The notes beneath the pieces were generated by a model that was not told where the DNA came from, ran no database searches, and saw only the letters and a list, made by a program, of their open reading frames with translations. This document shows positions 32,573-41,213 of a stretch of 64,000 bases of DNA, piece after piece (within the stretch, counting starts at the first letter, position 1; each line of letters starts with the position of its first letter). Made by a program: the position numbers and the translations under genes. The stretch is from SHVZ01 sp041906305 (lineage in GTDB: Bacteria; Pseudomonadota; Alphaproteobacteria; SHVZ01): NCBI GenBank assembly GCA_041906305.1, contig JAYRJL010000001.1, forward strand, positions 1,550,001 to 1,614,000. Direction: 5' to 3'.

Positions 32573-33591
32573 TGGCCAAGTTCCGGATCGGGCTTTCGAG
32601 CGACATCAGGAAGCCTGACGGCTCGCCGACATTCGACCCGGTGTCGCTCAAGATCCTCGACGACGACCCTCTGCTCGAATGGGAGTGGTTCGGCGACGGT
32701 GCACGGCCGGTGACCGCGGAAGAGGCCGCGACCTACGACGCGATCTGCCTCGGCGCGCCCGAGTTCGGCAAGGACGCCATCGGCCCGGGCTGCAAGGTCC
32801 GGCTGATCGCGCGCTTCGGCGTCGGCCTCGATCACTGCGACGTGCCGGCGATCACCAAGGCCGGCATCCTCCTCACCAACAATCCCGAAGGGGTGCGCCG
32901 CTCCGTCGCCTCCAGCGCCTTCGCCTTCATCCTCGCCTTGGCGCATCGCATCCCGATCATGGACCGGCTGGTCCGAACCGGCCGCTGGGACGACAGGATG
33001 CATCACCTCGGCACCGGGCTCGGCGGCAAGACGCTGGGCCTGATCGGTGCCGGCAATACCGGGCGCGAGCTCCTTCGCCTGATCCGGCCCTTCGGCATGA
33101 CGCACGTCGTCTCCGACCCTTACGCGAAGGCGGAAGACCTGGCGCCGTTGGATGCCACGCTGCAGGACCTCGACATGGTGGTGTCGACCGCCGATTTCCT
33201 GGTGATCATGTGCCCGCTCGACGACACCACGCGCGGCATGATCGGCGCGCGGGCGCTCCGCCTGATGAAGCGGTCGGCCTTCCTGGTCAACATGGCGCGC
33301 GGACCCATCGTCGACGAGCACGCGCTCTACCTGGCCCTGAAGGAACGCCGGATCGCCGGTGCCGCGACCGACGTGTTCGAGCAGGAGCCGACGCCGGTCG
33401 ACAATCCGCTGCTGGGCCTCGACAACATCATCCTGGCGCCGCACGCGATGACCTACACCGACGAGGGCCTGCGCATGCTGGCCGAGGGCGGCTTCAAGTC
33501 GGCGCGCGCCTTCTTCAACCGCCAGAAGCCCTATCGCATCTGCAATCCCGAGGTGCTGGAGACCCCGGCGCTGAAGGCCTGGTTCGCCTGA
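32572..33591 (+). CDS. D-isomer-specific 2-hydroxyacid dehydrogenase
   Basis: A 339-residue NAD-dependent dehydrogenase related to phosphoglycerate dehydrogenase. The Rossmann motif is LGLIGAGNTGRELLRLI; the catalytic triad is Arg in VNMARGPIVDE, Glu in DVFEQEPTP and His in ILAPHAMTYTDEG. It lacks an ACT domain. ATG 32572 overlaps the SDR stop codon. Together the two genes could interconvert a hydroxy acid and a keto acid. It is convergent with the sensor kinase, the two ending four bases apart in a palindrome. Confidence 0.92.
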   Translation: MAKFRIGLSSDIRKPDGSPTFDPVSLKILDDDPLLEWEWFGDGARPVTAEEAATYDAICLGAPEFGKDAIGPGCKVRLIARFGVGLDHCDVPAITKAGILLTNNPEGVRRSVASSAFAFILALAHRIPIMDRLVRTGRWDDRMHHLGTGLGGKTLGLIGAGNTGRELLRLIRPFGMTHVVSDPYAKAEDLAPLDATLQDLDMVVSTADFLVIMCPLDDTTRGMIGARALRLMKRSAFLVNMARGPIVDEHALYLALKERRIAGAATDVFEQEPTPVDNPLLGLDNIILAPHAMTYTDEGLRMLAEGGFKSARAFFNRQKPYRICNPEVLETPALKAWFA

Positions 33592-33602
33592 GCGCTCAGG
33601 CG
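33585..33602. other. Palindrome holding both stop codons of convergent genes
   Basis: CGCCTGAGCGCTCAGGCG is a perfect 18-bp palindrome. The plus-strand gene ends at TGA 33589-33591 and the minus-strand gene ends at TCA 33596-33598, both inside it. It could be a minimal bidirectional terminator or simple coincidence; the hairpin would have almost no loop. Confidence 0.5.
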
Positions 33603-35800
33603 ATGTCGCGCTGGCGGACCTTCGCCTGGCCGACCGCCTGGCGGAGCACGTCGGAGAGGCCGTCGGCGCGGAACGGCTTGGCAATGAAGGCGAAGCCTTC
33701 CTTCGACACGTCGGCGGCGACTTGGCTGTAGCCGCTGGCGAGCAGGACCGGCAAGCCCGGGAAATGCTGGCGGACCTTGCGGCCGAACTCGAGCCCGCTC
33801 AGGCCTCCCGGCATCACGATGTCGGAGAACACGAGCGCGAAGCGCCGGCCGCCGAGCAGCAGGGCCAGCGCCGTGCGCGCCTCGCGCACGTGATGGGTCT
33901 CGTATCCCAGCATCGCCAGCATCTTGGTGGTGATCGCAGCGACGTCGTCGTCGTCCTCGACCAGCAGCACCGTGCCGCGTCCGATCACCTTGTCCGTCGG
34001 CTCTAGCGGTGTATCGTCGACGACCGGCTCGCGCGATCTTGGCAGGTAGAGCGTGACCGAGGTGCCGCCGCCGACCACGCTCTCGATCGTCGCGAGACCA
34101 CCGGCCTGGCGGGCGAAGCCGTAGACCTGGCTCAGGCCGAGGCCCGTCCCCTTGCCGGTTTCCTTGGTGGTGAAGAACGGCTCGAACACTTGAGCCAGGA
34201 CGTCCGGCGCGATGCCGATGCCGGTGTCGGACACCGTGATCGCGACGAACTCGCCGTCGAGGGCGGTCCCGTACCCGTCGCTGATCTGGCCGTTGACGTT
34301 GTGTCCCTCGATGCGGACGAGGCCGCCCGACGGCATCGCGTCGCGCGCGTTGACGCAGAGATTCATCAGCGCCATCTCGAGGTCGCCGGTGTCGGCGAAC
34401 ACCGGCCAGAGATCGCCATCCATCGTCACGACCATGCGGATGTCGCCGCGAAGGGACTGGCGCAGAAGCTCGTCGATGTCGCCGGCCCGGCGCCGGAGGT
34501 CGATCACCTCCGGTTTCACCGCCTGGCGGCGCGAGAAGGTCATGAGTTGGCGGATCAACCGGGCACCGCGCTCGGATGCCCTTTCGATGGCCTTGATCGA
34601 CCGGGATTCAGGTTCGCTGGTCACGCTGTCCTGAAGGACCTCGGCATGGCCCTGGATCACGGTGAGAAGGTTGTTGAAGTCATGTGCGACGCCGCCGGCG
34701 AGCCTGCCGACCGCCTCCAGCTTCTGCGCCTCGCGCCGTTCGTCCTCGGCCTGGATCCGCGCTGCCGTCTCGGCCTCCAGCTTCTGCGTCCGCTCCAGCA
34801 CCTTCGCTTCCAGCGTCTCGTTGAGATGGCGGAGGCGGTCCTCGCTTTGCTGCAGCGCCTGATTGGAAGACGCGAGCTCGGCCGCACGCGTTTCCGCCGC
34901 GCGGCGTTCCGACTCGAGCGAGTGGGCGAGCCGGGCGTAGAGGGCCCGGGTCTCGAGGAGCAGCACGAGCAGCACGAAGCTTGCGGCCATCAGGCCGTAG
35001 GTGCGCCCGGCGTAGAATCCGAGATCGAACCTCCCGGCGTTCAGGACGGCGCTCAAGGCGACGTCGAACATCCAGGCGCACATCGTGACCATGAGCCAGA
35101 GGTCGAGCACCGAGTGCGGCCGCTTCACCCAGATCACCGCGAGCGCCACCAGGCTGAACACCCAGACCGAGGAGACGACGCCGATCATCGCCGGCGTGTA
35201 GCGGTTGCCCTCCATGATCGAGGGCAGGAGGTCGTCGCCCGCGGTCGCAAGCGCGGTGAGCGCGACCACGGCCATGACGACGCCGGACATGGTGCTGACG
35301 ATCGCCATCCGCGCAGAGCCGGCGAACCGGTCGTCGCTGCGCCCCTTGAGCAGCCCGTAGGCGAGGACCATGAGCGGGAAGCCGGCATGCCAGTACATGT
35401 AGAGCCAGGCCGTCGACTGCGGCCCGGCGCCGAGCAGCCCCTCTTCGGCGAAAAGGCCGGGGAAGCTCAGCGTATGCGGAATGACGATCAGGGCGGTGAA
35501 GAGGTATCCGGCGGCGAGCGTCAGGATCGCCCGCGAGCGAAGGATGGAGGCCTGGCCGAACAGGAGGACGGCGGTGATCAGCTCGTTGATCGCCAGCGCC
35601 GACTGGTACAGCGGGATGAAGGCCTGGATATTGGCCAACTGGATCGTGGCGAACGGCGCGATCGCGGCGAAGCCGATGCAGGACGCGACGACCACCGCCA
35701 GGGCACGCAGGCGCTGCCGGTCAGACGGCGGAAGCAGCGAGAGGAAAACCCGCTCAGGCGCCCCGAGCGGCGGATCCGGCGCGGTGGCGGTAGACCGCAT
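33596..35800 (-). CDS. Hybrid histidine kinase with MASE4 membrane sensor and receiver
   Basis: A 734-residue sensor. Residues about 35-275 are a MASE4-type multi-helix membrane domain (FATIQLANIQAFIPLYQSAL, GYLFTALIVIPHTLSFPGLF, AWLYMYWHAGFPLMV). A coiled coil (about 285-355) leads to HisKA, with the phosphoryl His near residue 373 in AGGVAHDFNNLL. The HATPase holds VSDTGIGIAPD and GKGTGLGLSQVYG. A C-terminal receiver follows (VLLVEDDDDVAAI, acceptor Asp in LVFSDIVMPGG near 659, Lys in AFIAKPF). MASE4 ligands are unknown. No partner regulator is adjacent. ATG 35800 is preferred over a TTG two codons upstream. Confidence 0.92.
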   Translation of the reverse strand: MRSTATAPDPPLGAPERVFLSLLPPSDRQRLRALAVVVASCIGFAAIAPFATIQLANIQAFIPLYQSALAINELITAVLLFGQASILRSRAILTLAAGYLFTALIVIPHTLSFPGLFAEEGLLGAGPQSTAWLYMYWHAGFPLMVLAYGLLKGRSDDRFAGSARMAIVSTMSGVVMAVVALTALATAGDDLLPSIMEGNRYTPAMIGVVSSVWVFSLVALAVIWVKRPHSVLDLWLMVTMCAWMFDVALSAVLNAGRFDLGFYAGRTYGLMAASFVLLVLLLETRALYARLAHSLESERRAAETRAAELASSNQALQQSEDRLRHLNETLEAKVLERTQKLEAETAARIQAEDERREAQKLEAVGRLAGGVAHDFNNLLTVIQGHAEVLQDSVTSEPESRSIKAIERASERGARLIRQLMTFSRRQAVKPEVIDLRRRAGDIDELLRQSLRGDIRMVVTMDGDLWPVFADTGDLEMALMNLCVNARDAMPSGGLVRIEGHNVNGQISDGYGTALDGEFVAITVSDTGIGIAPDVLAQVFEPFFTTKETGKGTGLGLSQVYGFARQAGGLATIESVVGGGTSVTLYLPRSREPVVDDTPLEPTDKVIGRGTVLLVEDDDDVAAITTKMLAMLGYETHHVREARTALALLLGGRRFALVFSDIVMPGGLSGLEFGRKVRQHFPGLPVLLASGYSQVAADVSKEGFAFIAKPFRADGLSDVLRQAVGQAKVRQRDIA

Positions 35801-35884
35801 GGTCAATCGTTAACGCCTTGATTTTGCTCGCAGACACTATTCGACGGATCAGCGTCGGATGCAATGACCTTCGACGTTGGCGTC

Positions 35885-36775
35885 TCAGGACATGGGCTCC
35901 GGCCTGGGCTTGGGCTCCTCGGGCAGCGGAATCACCTCCAGGTTGTCGGAAGGCGGCAGCGCGATGCGTCCGGCCCGCCAGTCGGCCTTGGCCTGCTCGA
36001 TGCGGTCCTTCCGCGAGGAGACGAAGTTCCACCAGATGTGCCGGGGACCCAGCGGCTCGCCGCCGAGCAGCATCAGGCGCGACGGTTCGGCCGCGCGGAT
36101 CGTGACGTTCTCGCCGGCGGCGAAGACCAGCATCCGCCCCGCCTCGTGGTCCTGCCCGTCGACCGTGATCCGCCCGCTGGCGATGTAGGCGGCACGTTCG
36201 GGATGCCCTCCGGGAAGCGTGGCGACTGCGCCCGTGGCAAGAACGGCATCCAGATAGAAGAGCGGCGAGGCGGTCGTGACCGGACTCGTCGCGCCGAAGG
36301 CGGACCCCGCGATCAACCGCGCCTTGAACCCTCTCTCTTCGATCAGAGGTAGATCGGCTGCGGCATGGTGCGCGAAGCCCGGCGCGCATTCTTCGTCGGC
36401 TTCAGGCAGCGCCACCCAGGCCTGGATGCCGTCGACGCGGCCGCCGCCGCGCCGCATGCCGTCGAAGCGTTCCGAATGGCTGATGCCGCGACCGGCGGTC
36501 ATCCAGTTGACCTCGCCCGGCCGGATCACCTGTTCGACACCGAGACTGTCGCGATGCGTGATCTCGCCATTGAACAGGTAGGTGACGGTCGAGAGCCCGA
36601 TATGCGGATGCGGGCGGACGTCGGTCGACTGCGGCACGTGCGCAGGCAGGTCGACTGGTCCCATGTGGTCGAGGAAGATGAAAGGCCCGACCATCCGCCG
36701 CTTGGCGAACGGCAATACCCGCCCGACCTCGAAGCCTCCGAGGCTCCGTCGCCGGGCGGGGATCACCATCTCCAT
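35885..36775 (-). CDS. Pirin family cupin protein (1)
   Basis: A 296-residue bicupin. The N-terminal cupin carries the metal motif in VRPHPHIGLSTVTYLFNGEI and HRDSLG, with GRGISHSERF completing the site; FIFLDHMGPVDLP is a pirin hallmark. The C-terminal cupin (LPGGHPERAAYIASGRITVD) lacks metal ligands, as usual. Pirins include quercetinases and redox-sensing regulators; the role here is unknown. It lies 7 bases behind another pirin gene and is likely co-transcribed. Confidence 0.9.
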   Translation of the reverse strand: MEMVIPARRRSLGGFEVGRVLPFAKRRMVGPFIFLDHMGPVDLPAHVPQSTDVRPHPHIGLSTVTYLFNGEITHRDSLGVEQVIRPGEVNWMTAGRGISHSERFDGMRRGGGRVDGIQAWVALPEADEECAPGFAHHAAADLPLIEERGFKARLIAGSAFGATSPVTTASPLFYLDAVLATGAVATLPGGHPERAAYIASGRITVDGQDHEAGRMLVFAAGENVTIRAAEPSRLMLLGGEPLGPRHIWWNFVSSRKDRIEQAKADWRAGRIALPPSDNLEVIPLPEEPKPRPEPMS

Positions 36776-36782
36776 GTCGAGG

Positions 36783-37481
36783 TCAGGCCGCGTCGACGAG
36801 GACGATCTCGGCGTCGTCCAGCGCCTTGACCGTCAGCACCGGCACGTCGGCGATCGCCGCTCCGTCGCGCGCATCGACGCGTACGCCGTTGACCTCGACC
36901 GAGCCCTTCGCCGGCACCAGGTAGCCGTGCCGGTCGGCGCCGATCGCGTACTCGGTCGTCTCGCCGGCCTTCAGCGTGGCACCCAGCACGCGGGCGTCGG
37001 TGCGGATCGGCAGCGCCTCGGCATCGCCTTCCTTGCCGCTCGCCAGCGTGACGAAGCGGCCGGCGCGGTCGCCCTTGGGGAAGGGCTTCGATCCCCAGGT
37101 CGGCTTGCCGCCCCGCTCGTCCGGGATGATCCAGATCTGGAAGATCTTGGTCGTCTCGGGCTCGAGGTTGTACTCGGCGTGACGGATGCCGGTGCCGGCC
37201 GACATCACCTGCACGTCGCCGGCCTCGGTGCGGCCTTCATTGCCGAGGCTGTCCTTGTGGGTGATCGCGCCCTCGCGGACATAGGTGATGATCTCCATGT
37301 CCGCATGCGGGTGCGGGGGAAACCCGGAGTCGGCGGCGATCTCGTCGTCGTTCCAGACCCGGAGAGCGCCCCAGTGGACACGCTTGGGATCGTGGTAGCC
37401 CGCGAAGGAGAAGTGATGCCTCGCCTTCAGCCAGCCGTGGTCGGCACCGCCGAGATCGGAGAACTTCCTGAGTTCGATCAT
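36783..37481 (-). CDS. Pirin family cupin protein (2), YhhW-like
   Basis: A 232-residue pirin of the YhhW subgroup, whose E. coli member has quercetinase activity. ARHHFSFAGYHDPKRV, LRVWNDDEIAADSGFPPHPH, ADMEIITYVREG and TGIRHAEYN carry the His-rich metal site (H-x-H, E, H). It is only distantly similar to the neighbouring pirin; the pair spans two subfamilies. The gene precedes the other pirin in the transcript. Confidence 0.9.
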   Translation of the reverse strand: MIELRKFSDLGGADHGWLKARHHFSFAGYHDPKRVHWGALRVWNDDEIAADSGFPPHPHADMEIITYVREGAITHKDSLGNEGRTEAGDVQVMSAGTGIRHAEYNLEPETTKIFQIWIIPDERGGKPTWGSKPFPKGDRAGRFVTLASGKEGDAEALPIRTDARVLGATLKAGETTEYAIGADRHGYLVPAKGSVEVNGVRVDARDGAAIADVPVLTVKALDDAEIVLVDAA

Positions 37482-37573
37482 TTTCCATCTCCTGGCGCCG
37501 ATTGGGGCGCCGTTCTTTCAATCGAGAAGATGGGCCCGGCGGCCGGTCTCAAAAAGAGAACGATCGGAAATTC

Positions 37574-37596
37574 ATTGTTGCCCTTAAGGCAACAAT
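37574..37596 (-). terminator. Hairpin downstream of the second AlaX gene
   Basis: ATTGTTGCC (37574-37582) and GGCAACAAT (37588-37596) are perfect complements around CTTAA. On the minus strand it starts 4 bases after the AlaX stop codon. It lacks a strong T-run. It also lies upstream of the pirin pair, so an operator role is possible. Confidence 0.55.
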
Positions 37597-37600
37597 CCTC

Positions 37601-38311
37601 CTATTCGGCCAGGGCGATGTTGACCCGGCGGTTGTGCTTGCCCTTGTTCTCGATCTTCACGACCTGGAGCTTGCCGATCTCGGCCGTGTTGGCGACGTGG
37701 GTTCCGCCGCAGGCCTGGAGGTCGACGCCGGGGATCTCCAGCAGGCGAACACGCCCTGCGCCCCTGGGCGGCTTCACCGACATGGTCTTCACCAGGTCCG
37801 GGCGCTGGTCCATCTCCTCGTCGGTGATCCACTGCGTGCCGGTCTTGTGATCGGCGGCCACCAGCTCGTTCAGCTTCTTCTCGATCGCGTCCTTGTCGAG
37901 CGCGGTGTCGGGCAGGTCGAAGTCGAGACGGCCCTTGCCGTCGCCGATCTGGCCGCCGGTGACCGATCCCACGATCACCGACGACAGCAGGTGAAGCGCC
38001 GTGTGCACGCGCATGTGCCGGTGGCGACGGTCCCAGTCGATCTCGGCGGTGACCTTCGATCCCGCCTCGGCCTTCGGCTGGTCGGGCGCCGGCACATGGA
38101 TGATCTCGCCGGCCTCGGGTCCCTTGCGGGTGTCGGCGATCTTGATCGCCTGCCCGTTGGCGAGGGTCAGCGTGCCGGTATCGCCCGGCTGGCCGCCGCC
38201 CATCGGGTAGAAGTTCGTGCGGTCGAGCCGGATGCCGAGCTCGTCGACCTTGGTGACCGTCGCCTCGCAGGATTTGAGATAGGCATCGGTGCGGAACAGC
38301 TCTTCGGTCAT
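37601..38311 (-). CDS. Alanyl-tRNA editing protein, AlaX type (copy 2)
   Basis: A 236-residue AlaRS editing-domain homologue. Zinc motifs are H-x3-H in RVHTALHLLSSVI and C-x3-H in QACGGTHVANT; NFYPMGGGQPGDTG is the N-terminal signature. Compared with the copy at 10685-11401 it has different surrounding sequence (MRVHTALHLL against MQRELHTALHIV) and clearly is not a recent duplicate. It should deacylate mischarged tRNA(Ala). It is followed by a hairpin and preceded by the ThiD-like gene 11 bases away, so it may belong to the glmM-thiD unit. Confidence 0.9.
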   Translation of the reverse strand: MTEELFRTDAYLKSCEATVTKVDELGIRLDRTNFYPMGGGQPGDTGTLTLANGQAIKIADTRKGPEAGEIIHVPAPDQPKAEAGSKVTAEIDWDRRHRHMRVHTALHLLSSVIVGSVTGGQIGDGKGRLDFDLPDTALDKDAIEKKLNELVAADHKTGTQWITDEEMDQRPDLVKTMSVKPPRGAGRVRLLEIPGVDLQACGGTHVANTAEIGKLQVVKIENKGKHNRRVNIALAE

Positions 38312-38322
38312 CGCTTAAGTCC

Positions 38323-39060
38323 TCAAGTCTCGAAGCCGGCGGCGGGCGCATGCCGGCAGGTGTGAACGTGATTGAGCGGAGCGGCGCCGCGCCCGAACTC
38401 GGGCGCGGTCAGGATCGCTTCCTCTACATAGTCTCTTCCGCGGCGGACGGAAGCCGCAAGCGGAAGGCCCTGCGCGAGTCCGGCGCCGATTGCCGCCGCC
38501 AGCGACATGCCGCGGCCGCGCACGGGGCGGTCGGTGCCGCGCTTCGGCGGGAAGACGGAGAGCGTCGCGCCGTCGGCAAGCACGTCGCCATGGAGGGAGG
38601 TGAGAAACGTGGCGCGGCCGGGCCTGGAAAGGCGCGTCGCCGTCTGCTTCTGGGCGTCGATGTCGGCGGCTTCGTCGGCTGCGATCGCGATCCGCGCCAG
38701 GCGTGAAAGCTCCCCCATCGACCCGTCCGCGAGATCGAGCACCACGGGAAGGCCGCGGGCCTCGCCGTCGAGCACGTCGGCGACCGCCTCGATCGTCGCC
38801 GGATCGGAAAGGCCGCCGACCACCACGACATCGGCGCCGATGTCGGCGAGCACGGCGCGCATCTGCGCGGCGACCACGACCGCCGGGATCCGCTGTTCGA
38901 CGTCGTCGGCGATCACCGCGGCGACGGTGGCGCAGGCATAGGTGCCGAGGGCGCTGATCGACTTGATCGCGGCCTGGATGCCGGTCGAGCCGCTCGCATC
39001 CGAAACCCCGACCACAAGCACGCGCCCCGCCGTCCGGGTCGGCGGTGACAGCTCGGTCAT
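38323..39060 (-). CDS. ThiD-like (hydroxymethylpyrimidine kinase family) protein, divergent
   Basis: A 245-residue protein. Its N-terminal VVGVSDASGSTGIQAAIKSI and SALGTYACATVAAVIADD match the substrate-binding opening of HMP/HMP-P kinases (usual GSD-SGGAGIQADIK). The end (MSLAAAIGAGLAQGLPLAAS, VRRGRDYVEEAI) also fits ThiD. The middle is unlike ThiD: the DPV and TPN-x-x-E segments are not found, the anion-hole GTGC is replaced by RGRGMS, and the protein is slightly short. Catalysis is therefore doubtful. It overlaps glmM by 4 bases, an order (glmM then thiD) seen in other alphaproteobacteria as far as I recall. Confidence 0.75.
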   Translation of the reverse strand: MTELSPPTRTAGRVLVVGVSDASGSTGIQAAIKSISALGTYACATVAAVIADDVEQRIPAVVVAAQMRAVLADIGADVVVVGGLSDPATIEAVADVLDGEARGLPVVLDLADGSMGELSRLARIAIAADEAADIDAQKQTATRLSRPGRATFLTSLHGDVLADGATLSVFPPKRGTDRPVRGRGMSLAAAIGAGLAQGLPLAASVRRGRDYVEEAILTAPEFGRGAAPLNHVHTCRHAPAAGFET

Positions 39061-40412
39061 CCCGCGGCGGCGCGCTCGACCGCGGCAGCCACTTCGGCGA
39101 CCGCTGCCTTCACTTCACCTTCGTCCTCGCCCTGCGCCATGACGCGGATCAAAGGCTCGGTGCCGGACTTGCGCACGACCAGGCGGCCGCGCGATCCCAG
39201 CTTCTCTTCAATGGTCTTGATCGCGATCTTGACCGTGTCGGTCTCGAGCGGCTTCACGGATCCGGAGAAGCGGATGTTCTTCAGCACCTGCGGGGCAGGG
39301 GCGAAGACGCGCAGTGCCTCGCTCGCTTTCTTGCCGCCCTGGGTCAGGACCGCGAGCACCTGCAGGGCCGCGACCAGGCCGTCGCCGGTGGTCGCGTAAT
39401 CGGTCATCACGACGTGCCCCGACTGCTCGCCGCCGAGGTTGTGGCCGTTGGAACGCATGTGCTCGACGACGTAGCGGTCGCCGACCTTGGTGCGGACCAG
39501 GTCGAGGCCGAGGCCTTTGAGGTGACGCTCGAGGCCGAAATTCGACATCAGGGTCGCGACCACGCCGCCGCCACGGAGCTGTCCGCCCTTGGCCCAGGAT
39601 CCGGCGATCAGCGCCAAGATCTGGTCGCCGTCGATCACGTGGCCCTTCTCGTCGACCACGATCAGGCGGTCGGCGTCGCCATCGAGGGCGAGCCCGATGT
39701 GGGCGTTGTGCGAGACGACCTGGCTCTGCAGGCTCTCCGGATGCACCGCGCCGCAATTGCGGTTGATGTTGTAGCCGTCGGGGTTGACGCCAATCGGGAT
39801 CACGGTGGCGCCGAGTTCGTAGAGCACGGTGGGCGCCACCTTGTAGGCGGCGCCGTTGGCGCAATCGATCGCGATCTTGATGCCGTCGAGGCGGCGGCCG
39901 CGCGGGAAGGAAGCCTTCACGAACTCGATGTAGCGGCCGCGCGCGTCTTCGAGCCGCTGCACGCGCCCGAGGCGTTCGGGTGCGGAGAGGCCGGCCGTCG
40001 GGCCCTCGCCCATGCGCCGTTCGATCTCCTCCTCGACCTCGTCCGAGAGCTTGAAGCCGTCGGGGCCGAACAGCTTGATGCCGTTGTCGTCGTAGGGATT
40101 GTGCGAGGCCGAGATCATCACGCCGAGATCGGCGCGCAGCGAGCGCGTCAGCATCGCGATCGCCGGGGTCGGCAACGGGCCGACAGTGACCACGTCCATG
40201 CCGACCGAGGTGAAGCCCGCGACCAGGGCCGGCTCGAGCATGTAGCCGGAAAGCCGGGTGTCCTTGCCGATCACCACCAGGTGACGGCGCTTGTCGGCGG
40301 TTGAGAAATGCCGTCCGGCGGCCACGGCTGCGGTCAGCGCCGTCATCGCCGTCATCGGCTCGGTATTGGAGCGGCCCCGGATTCCGTCGGTGCCGAAGAG
40401 CTTGCGAGTCAT
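39057..40412 (-). CDS. glmM: Phosphoglucosamine mutase GlmM
   Basis: A 451-residue enzyme converting glucosamine-6-phosphate to glucosamine-1-phosphate for peptidoglycan and lipopolysaccharide synthesis. It begins KLFGTDGIRGRSN, the GlmM signature. The phosphoserine is Ser103 in ISASHNPYDDNGIK; the metal loop is in LDGDADRLIVVD, and the sugar and phosphate loops are GEQSGHVVM and VRKSGTEPLIRVMAQ. Length is standard. Its stop codon overlaps the start of the ThiD-like gene. In many relatives glmM follows ftsH and folP; here ftsH lies about 12 kb away and no folP is seen. Confidence 0.97.
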   Translation of the reverse strand: MTRKLFGTDGIRGRSNTEPMTAMTALTAAVAAGRHFSTADKRRHLVVIGKDTRLSGYMLEPALVAGFTSVGMDVVTVGPLPTPAIAMLTRSLRADLGVMISASHNPYDDNGIKLFGPDGFKLSDEVEEEIERRMGEGPTAGLSAPERLGRVQRLEDARGRYIEFVKASFPRGRRLDGIKIAIDCANGAAYKVAPTVLYELGATVIPIGVNPDGYNINRNCGAVHPESLQSQVVSHNAHIGLALDGDADRLIVVDEKGHVIDGDQILALIAGSWAKGGQLRGGGVVATLMSNFGLERHLKGLGLDLVRTKVGDRYVVEHMRSNGHNLGGEQSGHVVMTDYATTGDGLVAALQVLAVLTQGGKKASEALRVFAPAPQVLKNIRFSGSVKPLETDTVKIAIKTIEEKLGSRGRLVVRKSGTEPLIRVMAQGEDEGEVKAAVAEVAAAVERAAAG

Positions 40413-40447
40413 GGTTTGTTATAGCGCCGCCGGGGCGGCGGGGCGAG

Positions 40448-41191
40448 TCAGCCGACCCGCCCGATGCGTTCGAACCGGATCGCCTTGAGCCAGTTCGCGG
40501 GGGCGCCGAGCCCGAGGCCGAAATCCAGCGAGAAGTGGCGAAGATCCACGCGGCCGACGAGGTTTTCGGCCGGAACGAAGCCGACTCCGCCCATCCAGGC
40601 CGGGACGCGGCTGTCGAGCGAGTTGCTGCGATTGTCGCCCATCACGAAATAGTGGCCGGCGGGGACCGTGAAGACCGGCGTGTCGTCGAGCGGGCCGGCG
40701 CCGCTGGTGTGCAGGACGTTGTGCCGGATCCCGCCCGGCAGGGTCTCGGCATAGAGCGGGATGGTGCTGGTGCGGCCCTCGGCGTCGGTCTCCTGGAAGT
40801 CGCCGATGCGCTCGATCGGTACGGCCGCGCCGTTGATGTGGAGGACCGCGTCGGTCACCTGCACGCGATCGCCCGGCAGGCCGATCACGCGCTTGACCAT
40901 GTTGGTGTCGGGATCGCTCGGCTTCTTGAAGACGACGACGTCGCCGCGGGCCGCCTGGCGGTCCGGCATGCGGCCCGAGAAGCGCCCGTCGAATGGCAGC
41001 GAGTAGCGGCTATAGCCGTAGGCGAACTTGGTGGTCAGCAGGAAGTCGCCGACCAGCAGCGTCGGCTCCATCGACTCCGAGGGAACATGGAAGGGCTCGG
41101 CGACCGCGGTCCGGATGCCGACCGCGAAGAGGAGGGCGAGCACCACGCTCCGCGCGGTGTCGAACCAGGAAAGGGACTGCTTCTGCGGCAT
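40448..41191 (-). CDS. lepB: Signal peptidase I
   Basis: A 247-residue inner-membrane peptidase that removes Sec signal peptides. One N-terminal membrane helix (RSVVLALLFAVGIRTAVA) leads to the catalytic Ser40 in PSESMEPTLLVGDF; the general base is Lys100 in VKRVIGLPGDRV. FVMGDNRSNSLDSR is the conserved box E. ATG 41191 is chosen because it gives a short cytoplasmic tail; the longer frame upstream overlaps aapM. It lies 22 bases behind aapM, the place where aapP normally sits. It could be read from the aap promoter or have its own. Confidence 0.95.
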   Translation of the reverse strand: MPQKQSLSWFDTARSVVLALLFAVGIRTAVAEPFHVPSESMEPTLLVGDFLLTTKFAYGYSRYSLPFDGRFSGRMPDRQAARGDVVVFKKPSDPDTNMVKRVIGLPGDRVQVTDAVLHINGAAVPIERIGDFQETDAEGRTSTIPLYAETLPGGIRHNVLHTSGAGPLDDTPVFTVPAGHYFVMGDNRSNSLDSRVPAWMGGVGFVPAENLVGRVDLRHFSLDFGLGLGAPANWLKAIRFERIGRVG

Positions 41192-41213
41192 CGGAAGGCT
41201 CCGGACTGGATTG

